Positions 1-8,135 of a stretch of DNA of 64,000 nt are shown here, in pieces (position 1 is the stretch's first letter; every line of letters begins with the position of its first letter). A program made the position numbers and the translations under genes. Source of the stretch: an uncultured Oscillospiraceae bacterium (lineage in GTDB: Bacteria > Bacillota > Clostridia > Oscillospirales > Oscillospiraceae); contig CAJUFJ010000010.1 of NCBI GenBank assembly GCA_910585815.1, forward strand, positions 1 to 64,000, written 5' to 3'. The notes under the pieces were generated by a model, which saw nothing but the letters and a program-made list of their open reading frames with translations, ran no database searches and was not told where the DNA came from.

Positions 1-285
1 TTTCTCAAGGCGCGGATGGAGGAGTCCGGCGGAAAGCTGATGAACAGCCTGGGAAAGGCGGAGGCAGAGGGCCAGGCGCGCATGGCGTCCATGCAGGCTG
101 CGCTGAGCGCGGCCCTGGCGGAGCGCCTGGAGCGGGATGAGACAATCCGCAGAAACCTCTGGACGGAGGGGTTCTCCAAAGAAGAATTTGCCCACTTTCT
201 CATGATGAACATGATGCTGCTGCTGAAAACGGGAGCGCCCGACATGTCCTTTCTGCTTCAGATTGTCCGGCGCGCCATCTACTGA
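1..285 (+). CDS. Partial hypothetical protein, C-terminal end
   Basis: The frame is already open at the first base of the window, so the true start lies upstream; a Met codon at base 16 is the first visible one but need not be the start. The visible part is Ala/Glu/Arg-rich and helical-looking, then has a Met/Leu-rich stretch (MMNMMLLL) and a basic end. No recognisable domain or catalytic motif is visible. It ends 19 bases before the GTG start of the next gene on the same strand, so the two may be co-transcribed. Function unknown. Confidence 0.5.
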   Translation, partial: FLKARMEESGGKLMNSLGKAEAEGQARMASMQAALSAALAERLERDETIRRNLWTEGFSKEEFAHFLMMNMMLLLKTGAPDMSFLLQIVRRAIY

Positions 286-304
286 AAAACGGGAGGAAAA
301 CATT

Positions 305-967
305 GTGATACAGGCAATTGCAGAGACGATTTTCGACATTTTATACCTTGGCTTTGCCCTGACCGCAGGGCTCACCATGCTGAGAAAGGGGAAGGACCCG
401 CTGGTGCGGAAGGCGGGCCTGATGGCCGCCGTGCTGGGCGCGGGGGATGCCTTCCACCTCGTACCTAGGTCCTACGCCCTCTGGACCGCCGGCCTGGAGG
501 CCAACGCGGCGGCCCTGGGGATTGGCAAGCTCATTACCTCCATCACCATGACCATTTTTTACCTGATTCTCTACTACATCTGGCGGGAGCGGTATCAGAT
601 TACAGACCAAAAGGCGCTGACCGGAACCATGTGGGGCCTGGCCGCGCTTCGGGTCCTGCTCTGCCTGCTGCCCCAAAACCAGTGGCTCACATACCGCCAG
701 CCCCTCCTGTTTGGCGTTCTGCGCAATATCCCCTTCGCCATAATTGGCGTTATCATCATCGTCATCTTCGCCCGGGAGACCAAAAAAGCGGAGGACCCCG
801 TCTTCCGCTTCATGCCGCTGGCCGTGGCCCTCTCCTTCGGGTTTTACCTGCCCGTCGTGCTGTTCAGCGGGGTGGCTCCGGCTGTGGGGATGCTGATGAT
901 CCCCAAAACAATGGCCTATGTATGGATTGTGTCGATGGGCTGGAAGCTATACCGGCAGGGGGCGTAA
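305..967 (+). CDS. Multi-pass membrane protein of unknown function
   Basis: A 220-residue protein made almost entirely of hydrophobic segments, about six to seven membrane helices, with short charged loops (for example the RKGKD loop after the first helix and the ARETKK loop late in the protein). I chose the GTG at 305 because a GGGAGG ribosome-binding site sits about 8 bases upstream; an in-frame ATG at 263 would overlap the preceding gene and lacks such a site. I do not recognise the family. It converges on the minus-strand gene ending at 999 with only about 30 bases between them. Confidence 0.6.
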   Translation: MIQAIAETIFDILYLGFALTAGLTMLRKGKDPLVRKAGLMAAVLGAGDAFHLVPRSYALWTAGLEANAAALGIGKLITSITMTIFYLILYYIWRERYQITDQKALTGTMWGLAALRVLLCLLPQNQWLTYRQPLLFGVLRNIPFAIIGVIIIVIFARETKKAEDPVFRFMPLAVALSFGFYLPVVLFSGVAPAVGMLMIPKTMAYVWIVSMGWKLYRQGA

Positions 968-998
968 TACCGCCACAGAACAGAAGGTGGTTCTACCA

Positions 999-1376
999 CT
1001 ACAGCCCCGTGCCGGACGTAGACGAGCAGGCCTGTCCCACCTGCCAGAGAATGCCCCCGGCCTGATAGGCCGCAAAGTCCCAGGGGTCGAAGACGGCCCC
1101 CGGCTTCCAGACGGGGGCCAGCACCTCCCAGACCAGGCCGCAGACCAGCAGCAGGAGGGCGGTCTGCCGCCAGGAGCGGACAGGGGGCAGCCGCCCCCAC
1201 CGGAGGAGCAGGTCGGTCCAGGCCACAATGGCCGCCCCGGCAAAGATATCGTTGGCGTAGCAGGACAGAAACCAGCCCGCCGGCCCGCCCACGGCCCGAG
1301 ACAGCCACAGGCGGTTGACCAGGTAGAAGCCTCCCGCCGCCAGAAGAACGGCCAGGTCGAACCGCTTTTTTCTCAT
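999..1376 (-). CDS. Small membrane protein, possibly VanZ-like
   Basis: A 125-residue protein with about four hydrophobic segments. The motif G-x-x-W-E followed by D-P-W-D-x-x-A-Y-x-x-G late in the sequence resembles the conserved acidic/aromatic loop of VanZ-like membrane proteins, but the match is weak and by eye. Its ATG overlaps the stop of the upstream helix-turn-helix regulator gene in an ATGA arrangement, so the two are translationally coupled and this protein is probably the regulator's partner or target. A direct role is not evident from the sequence. Confidence 0.55.
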   Translation of the reverse strand: MRKKRFDLAVLLAAGGFYLVNRLWLSRAVGGPAGWFLSCYANDIFAGAAIVAWTDLLLRWGRLPPVRSWRQTALLLLVCGLVWEVLAPVWKPGAVFDPWDFAAYQAGGILWQVGQACSSTSGTGL

Positions 1377-2080
1377 AGAAGCATCAGCAAAAAGACGGCC
1401 CCCACCACACCCAGAATGACGGCCAGCACCACCATGCCGAAGGACAGCGGCTCCCGGGAACCGGAGATCAGCGTCTCCGGATCGACGCCAGGGTAATTGG
1501 CCAGCACCTGGGGGTCGGTCTCCTCGCAGTCCTGGAAGAAGGAGAACAGGCCGGGATAGTACAGCTTGTTCCAAAGCATGTTGACCTGCTGGGCGGACAG
1601 CCCCCGGGCCAGGACGACGGGGGCGGAGTGGGCCAGCGTCTGGACGTCAACCTGAGAAAGGGGCTTGTGCAGAGGGGAGTCCTCCGCGAATTTCCCCAGG
1701 TCAGACAGCCGTGCCAGGTCCACCTGGGATAGGGGGTCCTTCTTTTTTAACAGCATCGTATAGCCCTGATGGTGTTCCGCCCCGTCCCGCAGGGGGCGGC
1801 CGCAGCCGGGGCAGAACTGGTCCAGCCCGCTGACAATGGCCTTGCAGCCGGGGCACCGCTCCGGGGCGGCGTTCCGGGCGGCTTCCTCCCCCAGCAGCAG
1901 CCAGTCAGAGGACACCCCCAGCAGCCGGCACATCTGGGCCACATAGGCCACATCCGGGTTGGTCTGACTGCTTTCCCACTTGCTAACCGCCTGCCGGGAC
2001 ACCCCCAGCTTCTCTCCCAGCTGCTCCTGAGACAGCCCGGCCTGCTTCCGGGCCAGGGCGATGCGTTCTCCCAATGACAT
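1373..2080 (-). CDS. XRE-family transcriptional regulator with zinc ribbon and membrane anchor
   Basis: A 235-residue protein. Residues 1-62 form a Cro/CI-type helix-turn-helix (LSQEQLGEKLGVSRQAVSKWE). A zinc ribbon with two CxxC pairs (CPGC ... CPGC) follows at about 75-93, then a helical region, and the last ~20 residues are a single membrane helix. Such membrane-tethered XRE regulators are common in Clostridia and are thought to couple a membrane state to transcription; that role is inferred here. The start is supported by an AAGGAGGGA site 8 bases upstream. The gene is followed directly by the overlapping small membrane protein gene. Confidence 0.85.
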   Translation of the reverse strand: MSLGERIALARKQAGLSQEQLGEKLGVSRQAVSKWESSQTNPDVAYVAQMCRLLGVSSDWLLLGEEAARNAAPERCPGCKAIVSGLDQFCPGCGRPLRDGAEHHQGYTMLLKKKDPLSQVDLARLSDLGKFAEDSPLHKPLSQVDVQTLAHSAPVVLARGLSAQQVNMLWNKLYYPGLFSFFQDCEETDPQVLANYPGVDPETLISGSREPLSFGMVVLAVILGVVGAVFLLMLL

Positions 2081-2106
2081 AGACAATCCCTCCTTTTTCT
2101 GCTTCC

Positions 2107-2135
2107 AGCATAGCAAAATTCGGGCAGTTTGACAA
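2107..2135 (-). promoter_or_regulatory. Sigma-A type promoter for the XRE regulator gene
   Basis: On the minus strand, TTGTCA and TATGCT are separated by exactly 17 bases, about 27 bases before the regulator's ATG. It matches the vegetative consensus in 9 of 12 positions. No experimental support. Confidence 0.5.
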
Positions 2136-2222
2136 GACAGGAAAGCTGGAAAGTTGTCAACGCCAGGTTGACAGCCGGCATTTCCCTGCCCTTTTCCCCG
2201 CGCCCGGAGCGGAAACATCTTC

Positions 2223-2247
2223 TGTAGGGGCGGACATTGTCCGCCCG
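2223..2247. repeat. Short palindromic repeat, TGTAGGGG family
   Basis: A hairpin of the type TGTAGGGGCGGACATTGTCC, whose arms GGGCGGACA and TGTCCGCCC pair. The same element, with variations in the loop, recurs between genes throughout the window (for example 14784, 32647, 37240, 43321). It lies between divergent genes. Confidence 0.7.
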
Positions 2248-2340
2248 CGAAATGGCACGCCCACCCATAAATTTGGAAGGTTTCCCCAATACCATCCGGT
2301 ACGTTATGTAGGGCAAGGGCAGACCGGAACAAGCCAAGAC

Positions 2341-2369
2341 TTGACATTTCTCCCGGAGAAGTATATGAT
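2341..2369 (+). promoter_or_regulatory. Sigma-A promoter for the GT2-gtrA operon
   Basis: TTGACA, a 17-base spacer and TATGAT, 42 bases before the glycosyltransferase ATG. The -35 is perfect and the -10 differs by one base, so this is a strong vegetative promoter candidate. Confidence 0.7.
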
Positions 2370-2410
2370 GGTGAGAAATTGCGAACTGGAAACTGGAGGC
2401 GGCAGGACAG

Positions 2411-3115
2411 ATGGATATTTCGCTGGTGATCCCTGCGTACAACGAGAGCGGGATCATAATGGACACCATTCAGACCGTATCCGCCAGGCTGGCGGAGCTG
2501 ACGGCGGAGTATGAGGTGCTGATCGTGGACGACGGCAGCACCGACGGCATGGCAGAGCTGGTGCGCGGCTGCGGCGACCCCCGCGTCCGGCTGGAGGGCT
2601 ATGCCTCCAACCGGGGCAAGGGCTGTGCCGTCCGGACGGGGATGCTGGCCGCCCAGGGGGACCTCATCCTGTGTACCGACGCAGACCTGGCCTACGGTGT
2701 GGACGTCTTCGCCGGGCTGCTGGAGCGCCTGCGCACCGGGGAAGCTGATCTGGTCATCGGCTCCCGGCGCATGGGGGGCGAGGGCTACAAAAACTACCCC
2801 CCGCTGCGGATTTTGATGTCCAAGTGCTTCGGCCTGCTGTCCCACATGATCTCCGGCCTGCCCTACGATACCCAGTGCGGCATCAAGGCTTACCGCCGGC
2901 AGGCGGCCCGGGCCATTTTCAGCCGCTGCACCACCGACGGCTTCTCCTTCGACTTCGAGGTGCTCATGCGGGCGGACCGGCTGGGGCTGAAGGTGGAGCA
3001 GTTCCCGGTGTCGGTCATCAATTTCCGGGAGTCCAAGGTGAACGTAGTCCGGGACAGCGCCCGGATGTTCCGGGATGTGTTCCGCATCCGTAAAAAAGTC
3101 AGGAGCGGGAAATGA
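2411..3115 (+). CDS. Family 2 glycosyltransferase, dolichyl-phosphate sugar synthase type
   Basis: A 234-residue GT-A fold enzyme. It shows the N-terminal VIPAYNE strand, the nucleotide-binding DDGSTDG motif at about residue 40, the metal-binding DAD at about 92, and GSRR plus the CGIKAYRR acceptor-side motif typical of DPM1/ALG5-like enzymes. Such enzymes move a sugar from UDP- or GDP-sugar to undecaprenyl or polyprenyl phosphate at the inner face of the membrane. It lacks the C-terminal membrane helices found in GtrB-type members, so it is probably membrane-associated. Its stop overlaps the GtrA start (ATGA), which fits a lipid-linked sugar made here and flipped by GtrA for envelope decoration. 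Confidence 0.88.
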   Translation: MDISLVIPAYNESGIIMDTIQTVSARLAELTAEYEVLIVDDGSTDGMAELVRGCGDPRVRLEGYASNRGKGCAVRTGMLAAQGDLILCTDADLAYGVDVFAGLLERLRTGEADLVIGSRRMGGEGYKNYPPLRILMSKCFGLLSHMISGLPYDTQCGIKAYRRQAARAIFSRCTTDGFSFDFEVLMRADRLGLKVEQFPVSVINFRESKVNVVRDSARMFRDVFRIRKKVRSGK

Positions 3116-3597
3116 GAGAGAAATTTGTATATCTGATCCAGCTGTTCGACCTGAAAAAGTTTATCAAGTTCGGCCTGATCGGGGTGCTCAATACCCTGGT
3201 GGACTTCGCGGTGTTTTACGCGATGGACCGCTGGGTGATCCGGGAGGGCCCAACCCTGGTGCTGCTGGGGATGACCGTTGTGGCCGGCCCCTATCTCTCC
3301 AACGCCATCGCCTATGTGGTGGCTAACGTCCATTCTTTTGTGTGGAACAAGCTGTGGACCTTCGAGCGGCGGGACCGGGTCACCCGAGGGGAGGCGGCCC
3401 GCTACCTGCTCACCAGCGCGGGGTATGTGCTCATCTCCACGGTGAGCCTGGCGGTGTGCATCCGCATCCTGTCCCTGCCTGTGATCGCCCCCCTGGTACC
3501 CCAGGGCTGGACCAACCTGCTGGCCAAGCTGCCCACCGCCTGCGTCACCATTTTTTACAACTACCTGATGAATAAGTTTTGGGTGTTCAAAGCGTAA
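3112..3597 (+). CDS. GtrA-family polyprenyl-phosphate sugar flippase
   Basis: A 161-residue membrane protein with four hydrophobic helices and the family signature FxxFGLIGxxNTLVDF near the N-terminus, plus W-T-F and the C-terminal NKFWVF motif (NYLMNKFWVF). GtrA proteins are thought to flip polyprenyl-phosphate-linked sugars across the membrane for glycosylation of cell-surface polymers. Translation is coupled to the upstream glycosyltransferase through a 4-base overlap. A strong hairpin terminator follows immediately, ending this two-gene operon. Confidence 0.9.
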   Translation: MREKFVYLIQLFDLKKFIKFGLIGVLNTLVDFAVFYAMDRWVIREGPTLVLLGMTVVAGPYLSNAIAYVVANVHSFVWNKLWTFERRDRVTRGEAARYLLTSAGYVLISTVSLAVCIRILSLPVIAPLVPQGWTNLLAKLPTACVTIFYNYLMNKFWVFKA

Positions 3598-3602
3598 AAA
3601 TC

Positions 3603-3637
3603 CCGGCCCGGAGGTTGTTTCCTCCGGGCCGGTTTTG
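3603..3637. terminator. Bidirectional rho-independent terminator
   Basis: A perfect 12-base-pair stem (CCGGCCCGGAGG and its complement) around TTGTTT, followed by TTTTGT on the plus strand. It ends the gtrA operon; the A-rich left flank gives a T-run on the minus strand as well, so it can also end the convergent paralogue array. Confidence 0.85.
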
Positions 3638-5389
3638 TCAGTTGAACAGATCGACCATCTGGATCATATAGACCACGTCGTTGACAAAGTAGAAGTACAG
3701 GTGCGGACCAATGCCGTTTACATCGTCGCAGTACCACAGGTAGTTGTCCGGGTAGGCCCAGGTCCAGTCTTTCTCGTCGGAGAGGAGTCCGAAATAGGCG
3801 GCCAGCACCTCCTCCCGGGTGGCCCCCACCCGGATACCCCGGGGGGTGACCATATCGGTGCGGCCCGTCTCCAGACGTTTGAGGAAGAAACTTCCTGAAT
3901 CAGCGCTGTAGTACCGCAGAGCGGACACCCCGCCTGCGTCGCCGCCGCCGTCTACAGACCAATTTTCCCAGTAGTCCCCGGGCTGATAGATGGGTTCGCC
4001 TTCCTTAAACACTGACGTCTCCGGTTCAAAGTCCGGGAACATGGAATCTGTCCAGCTGCCCAGACCGACGGGGGTGGTGAAGCCGTCCCGGTACAGGCAG
4101 ACCTCCAGGTCCATCAGCCGCCAGACTGCCTGACGGATGGCATCCCCCGAGGCCATCCCTTCCCGATAGTAGTCAAAGTGGACCAGGAACTCCGCCGGGC
4201 TGCCGTCCTCGTACATGCGGGCCACCAGGTAAGCGGGGGACCATGCCGACCACTCCAGCGCGCCCGAGCTTTGCGCAGAGACGCCGCTGTAGTTGATTTG
4301 ATAGAGCCCCAGGAGCTCTCCCTCCAAAGTATCCGTTCCAAGCAAATTAACGGAGTCCAGACGGAAGTTCCTGTCCTGGGGTGTGTCCGGGGCGTCCGCC
4401 GCCAGGTAGACTGTGGCGTTGTACGCCGCCCGGAGGTATTCCAGGGCCATCTCGTTGAGCCGCGTGTCGAAGTTGAGGGCATCCGGCGACGACCTGTCCA
4501 CAAAGCCCCCCACCGGCTCCTCCCCGGCGAAGTACCACTGATTCCACAGCGGCGGGTCCAGCCGGTCGGTCTCCTCAGCGGGGACCAGGGGAGCGTTCAG
4601 GCTGTACTGGTCATAGACGGTGACGGCCCGATCCTCCCAGATAAACAGCTGGTCCGCCCCGCTGACGGCGTCCAGTACCGCGTCGTCCACATCGTCCATC
4701 CGTCCGGTGAGGTAGAACACAGGCTGGCCGTCCGCTTTGATGCGGAAGCCCTCCAGGGTCAGGTTGTGAAGGGCGATTTGGTATCCCTGCCCCTCCGGAT
4801 TCATCTCCGGTTCCATCTGCTCCGTCACCTGGTCCAGCAGCGCCTTCTCGTTCAGCCCGGCCAGAGCCAGGGCGTCCCCGGCAGACACCACCGTCCCCTC
4901 CTTCCGGTCGTAGACCAGGGAGAAGACGTGGCCGGTGTTCAAATCGGTGGTGAACTGCGACCGGAAAAACAGCAGATTCAGATACCGGTCGGTGGTGGAG
5001 GGGTAAAACAGGCACTGATTTTCCCGGGCGTCCGTTCCCGTCCGGGAATCGAGTTGAGCGTACTCCTCCCGCAGGTCGTTGAGGGCGGAATTGATCGCAT
5101 CCACCGCCTCATTCTCCTGTCCGGCGGGGAGGGCCAGTACGGGGATTTCCACATAGTTGCCATAGCTGTCATAGTACTGGGTCTCCATCACAAGGGAGGG
5201 CTCCGGCGGCCGCTGGCGGCAGGACACCAGATTGCCGCAGAAGATGGCGATGGCAAACATCAAAATCAAAAAGGGCAGCGGCGGCCGCTTCTTGGGTCCG
5301 GCAAAGATATTGCGCAGTCGAATTTCCGTCTCCCTGGCCGACCCGGACAGGCCGGTAGAGAAGGGCGTGCGGGGCATTTTGTTATTCAT
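3638..5389 (-). CDS. Sensor-like module F (sixth paralogue), DUF3298/RsiV-like ectodomain
   Basis: A 583-residue paralogue, last of six in the BlaI/M56 operon. Residues 1-37 are the shared basic tail (KMPRTPFST, RETEIRLRNI, GPKKRPP); 38-55 are a hydrophobic helix ending in LVSC, a good lipobox. Residues ~65-260 begin VMETQYYDSYGNYVEIP and look like the DUF3298 region of RsiV-type proteins, with the segment PAEETD...PPLWNQWYFAGEE shared with module D. A further ~300 residues of unknown fold follow. It alone lacks a DxDGDG motif. The protein should be outside the cell, tethered by the helix or a lipid. The gene starts 12 bases after module E. Function is inferred only from position. Confidence 0.7.
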   Translation of the reverse strand: MNNKMPRTPFSTGLSGSARETEIRLRNIFAGPKKRPPLPFLILMFAIAIFCGNLVSCRQRPPEPSLVMETQYYDSYGNYVEIPVLALPAGQENEAVDAINSALNDLREEYAQLDSRTGTDARENQCLFYPSTTDRYLNLLFFRSQFTTDLNTGHVFSLVYDRKEGTVVSAGDALALAGLNEKALLDQVTEQMEPEMNPEGQGYQIALHNLTLEGFRIKADGQPVFYLTGRMDDVDDAVLDAVSGADQLFIWEDRAVTVYDQYSLNAPLVPAEETDRLDPPLWNQWYFAGEEPVGGFVDRSSPDALNFDTRLNEMALEYLRAAYNATVYLAADAPDTPQDRNFRLDSVNLLGTDTLEGELLGLYQINYSGVSAQSSGALEWSAWSPAYLVARMYEDGSPAEFLVHFDYYREGMASGDAIRQAVWRLMDLEVCLYRDGFTTPVGLGSWTDSMFPDFEPETSVFKEGEPIYQPGDYWENWSVDGGGDAGGVSALRYYSADSGSFFLKRLETGRTDMVTPRGIRVGATREEVLAAYFGLLSDEKDWTWAYPDNYLWYCDDVNGIGPHLYFYFVNDVVYMIQMVDLFN

Positions 5390-5401
5390 AATAAACTCCT
5401 T

Positions 5402-6637
5402 TTAATCGGCAATAGGTTCAAAGTGGGAATAGCGCCATTTTTCAGGCAGAGGGACCTCATTATACTCCGGGTTATAGAGCTGGAGCCGGTACTGGGGGTC
5501 GATCTCATACACCTCCAGCCCGCCCTCCACCGGGACCACCCGCTCCTCATACTCCCGGCGGTCCAGCTCCTCCAGCGTTTTGCCGTCGAAGCGGTAGTGG
5601 GCCGCAGTAAAAGCGCCCTCGTCGCCCTGGTAGATGGCGGTATTGGCGCACAGGATATGGAGGGCTCCGTCCGGGGCCGTCCAGGAGGAAAACTGGCCGT
5701 CGTCTCCTCCCACCTCATAAACGGGTCCGCGCCACTCCTGCGCCTCCTTGTCCCACAGGCCCAGCATCAGGTTGCCCAGCCCTGCGGGGTGCTGGCGGCT
5801 GCTCACCAGGGCAAGCCCCAGCGTGCAGTCCTCCCCCTCCTGGGACAGAAGCAGCTGGGAGAACATAGTCTCCGCGGAATAGGGGTAATTTTCATGCTCC
5901 CGCATAAGCAGCCAGGACAGGTCGGGCTCGTCGGACGGGAGGGGCGTCTCGTCCACCATCCGCAGGGCGTGGTATCGCTCCTCACCCTCCAGCAGTATCG
6001 TATCCGCATCAACGGCCAGCCGTCCCTCCGACAGCTTCCGGCCGTCTGTGTACCGGAACCTGGACACCCGGAGCTGTCCGCCCTCCAGGGCCAGGCCATA
6101 GTCGAACATCCACCGGCTTTGCAGCATATAAGTCTTTTTGGCGAAAAAGTCGTATGCGATGATGCGGTCGTCCACTATCCCGGACCCGAAAGACGTCACA
6201 GAGCAAAGCTCCCGCAGGCCGTCGCCGTTTAGGTCGCAGAGAAAAACGCTCCATACGGGCATTCCAGAGAACAGCACCGTCTCATTCCCGTCCTCCACCG
6301 CGCAGACCCGGTCCGCCGTCCAGCGGAAGGTCACGCCCGGATACTCGGGCAGCCCGGTTTCAATGCTGTCGTTCCAGGGCATGTCCTCCCCCGAGCCGTC
6401 CCTGAAGTCCAGCCACACCTCCGCCGCCGGCGGCCCCTCCGGCCCGCCGCCCTCCTCCGCCACCTGGCACGACACCAGATTCCCGCAGAAGATACACACC
6501 GAAAACACCAAAATCAAAAAGGGCAGCGGCGGCCGCTTCTTGGGCCCGGACATAATATTGCGGATTCGCATCTCCGTCTCCTTCACCGACCCGGACAGGG
6601 GGGTAGAGAAGGGCGTGCGGGGCATTTTTTCGTTCAT
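5402..6637 (-). CDS. Sensor-like module E (fifth paralogue), DxDGDG-type ectodomain
   Basis: A 411-residue paralogue with the shared tail (KMPRTPFST, KETEMRIRNI, GPKKRPP), the hydrophobic helix at about 38-55 and the LVSC lipobox-like end. The extracytoplasmic part is unlike module F. It holds a calcium-loop-like motif (DLNGDGLRE) at about residue 137, of the kind found in FG-GAP/VCBS beta-propeller repeats, and is rich in beta-type segments. I do not recognise a catalytic motif. The gene sits 12 bases from each neighbouring array member, so it is part of one polycistronic message with blaI and the M56 gene. Confidence 0.7.
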   Translation of the reverse strand: MNEKMPRTPFSTPLSGSVKETEMRIRNIMSGPKKRPPLPFLILVFSVCIFCGNLVSCQVAEEGGGPEGPPAAEVWLDFRDGSGEDMPWNDSIETGLPEYPGVTFRWTADRVCAVEDGNETVLFSGMPVWSVFLCDLNGDGLRELCSVTSFGSGIVDDRIIAYDFFAKKTYMLQSRWMFDYGLALEGGQLRVSRFRYTDGRKLSEGRLAVDADTILLEGEERYHALRMVDETPLPSDEPDLSWLLMREHENYPYSAETMFSQLLLSQEGEDCTLGLALVSSRQHPAGLGNLMLGLWDKEAQEWRGPVYEVGGDDGQFSSWTAPDGALHILCANTAIYQGDEGAFTAAHYRFDGKTLEELDRREYEERVVPVEGGLEVYEIDPQYRLQLYNPEYNEVPLPEKWRYSHFEPIAD

Positions 6638-6649
6638 ATTGCGCTCCTT

Positions 6650-8125
6650 TCAGGAGATGACCCGTTCAATCAGCTCCGGGGTGAAGTCGTGCCAGACCAC
6701 GTCCTCTTTGGACGCCTGTTCCTGATAGAGTACGTTAAAGTCGGCCTCGCTGACGGGGCCGTCGCCATAGAACCAGGCCAAGCGGTCCTGACTGCTGTCC
6801 GCCCACTCCTGACGCAGAAGGGTTTCGGTCTCCCAAACCTCCGGGCTGCCCTCTCCGCCGTAGACAAAGTGGACCAGATTTACCCCGTACTCAAAGGCAC
6901 TGAGGGAGTAAAAATGGACCCCGTCCTGTTTCAGGTCCTCCAGCCAGCGGGGGAAACGGAGGTAGCTGTACACCTGGCCGTTCTCCTGCCAGCGCAGCAC
7001 CAGAAAGGCCAGCGCGGGGTCGCCCTCCTCCGTTTCCAGCCAGACCACAGCTTCCTCGGTTCCGTCTCCGTCCAGATCCAGGCAGGCAAAGCGGGCGGGC
7101 TTGGCAGTAAAGGAGGCGTCAGAGGTGACAGCCTCGGTGACCCGGCTGATGTTCAGTACCAGGCCGGTGTCGGCGTCGGTAAACATCATGTCGCCCAGCA
7201 GCACGGCCCGCAAACTGGCGGCGGACTGTGTGCTGACCGGAGCGGGGGAGTAGCCGCCCTTGGGCTCCTCCCCGGCAAAGTACCACTGATTCCACAGGGG
7301 CGGGTCCAGCTTGTCGGTCTCCTCGGCGGGGACCAGGGGGTATTGACCACTGTCCCCAGAGACCATGCAGTCGTAGCGGGTGTATTTCCCGCCCTCCCAG
7401 ATGTAGATGCGGTACCATTCATCAAGAGACCCGCCGGATTCCAGCTCCACATAGTCCACAACGGCGGACAGATAAAACACCGGCTGGCCGTCCGCCTTGA
7501 TGCGGAAGCCGACGATGTCCGCAGGCTCATACATGCCCCGGGGGACTTCCGGGTCGTTGGCGATGAGCTCCTCCAGCCCGCCGCACAGCGCCTCCTGGGT
7601 GACCCCGGCCAGGGCGAGGGCGTCCTCCTCCGTCACCTGGCCCCTCTCCTTCTTGTCATAGACCCAGGAGCGAACCCATCCGTCATGGCCATAGGAAGCC
7701 TCATTCAGAAAGAAGGTCAGGTTGATATAGCGGTCAGTTGTGGAGGGGTAAAACAGGCAGTAGTTGCCGCCCCGGATGCTCTGCTGGGCAAAGGCGTACT
7801 CCTCCCGCAGGCCGTTCAGGGCCTGATTGATGGCTTCCACGGCCTGATTCTCTGCCCCGGTGGGGAGCGCCAGGGCGGGAATCTCAATCAGGTTGTCGTA
7901 GCGGTCATAATACTGGGTCTCCATCACGATAACAGGCTCGGCGAGCGGGGCGCGGAAGGCCACCAGATTGCCGCACAGCAGACACAGCGCGCCGACCAGA
8001 ATAATCAGCAGAAGGGGCGGCCGTCTCTTGGGCCCGGAGAAGATGTTGCGTATACGGAGCTCCGTCTCCTTGGCGGACTTGGACAGCCCGGTGGAGAAGG
8101 GCGTGTGGGGCATTTTGTTCTTCAT
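6650..8125 (-). CDS. Sensor-like module D (fourth paralogue), DUF3298-like plus DxDGDG domain
   Basis: A 491-residue paralogue starting at the ATG at 8125, which has an AGGAGGA site just upstream; an in-frame ATG at 8161 would run back into module C. The shared tail is present (KMPHTPFST, KETELRIRNI, GPKRRPP), but the hydrophobic helix ends LVAF, so the lipobox cysteine of the other five is missing and it should be a plain membrane anchor. Residues ~65-270 resemble module F (VMETQYYDRYDNLIEIP and PPLWNQWYFAGEE). A DLDGDGTEE motif follows at about 353. It therefore combines features of the F-type and E-type ectodomains. Confidence 0.7.
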   Translation of the reverse strand: MKNKMPHTPFSTGLSKSAKETELRIRNIFSGPKRRPPLLLIILVGALCLLCGNLVAFRAPLAEPVIVMETQYYDRYDNLIEIPALALPTGAENQAVEAINQALNGLREEYAFAQQSIRGGNYCLFYPSTTDRYINLTFFLNEASYGHDGWVRSWVYDKKERGQVTEEDALALAGVTQEALCGGLEELIANDPEVPRGMYEPADIVGFRIKADGQPVFYLSAVVDYVELESGGSLDEWYRIYIWEGGKYTRYDCMVSGDSGQYPLVPAEETDKLDPPLWNQWYFAGEEPKGGYSPAPVSTQSAASLRAVLLGDMMFTDADTGLVLNISRVTEAVTSDASFTAKPARFACLDLDGDGTEEAVVWLETEEGDPALAFLVLRWQENGQVYSYLRFPRWLEDLKQDGVHFYSLSAFEYGVNLVHFVYGGEGSPEVWETETLLRQEWADSSQDRLAWFYGDGPVSEADFNVLYQEQASKEDVVWHDFTPELIERVIS

Positions 8126-8135
8126 AGTATCCTCC

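Noticed and set aside
1373..2845. 490-residue form of the XRE regulator
   Set aside because: The extra N-terminal part is antisense to the GT2 gene; the ATG at 2080 has a strong ribosome-binding site and begins the HTH domain.
4178..6232. A 684-codon open frame on the plus strand
   Set aside because: Antisense to modules E and F; an artefact of GC-rich third positions, without start signals or domains.
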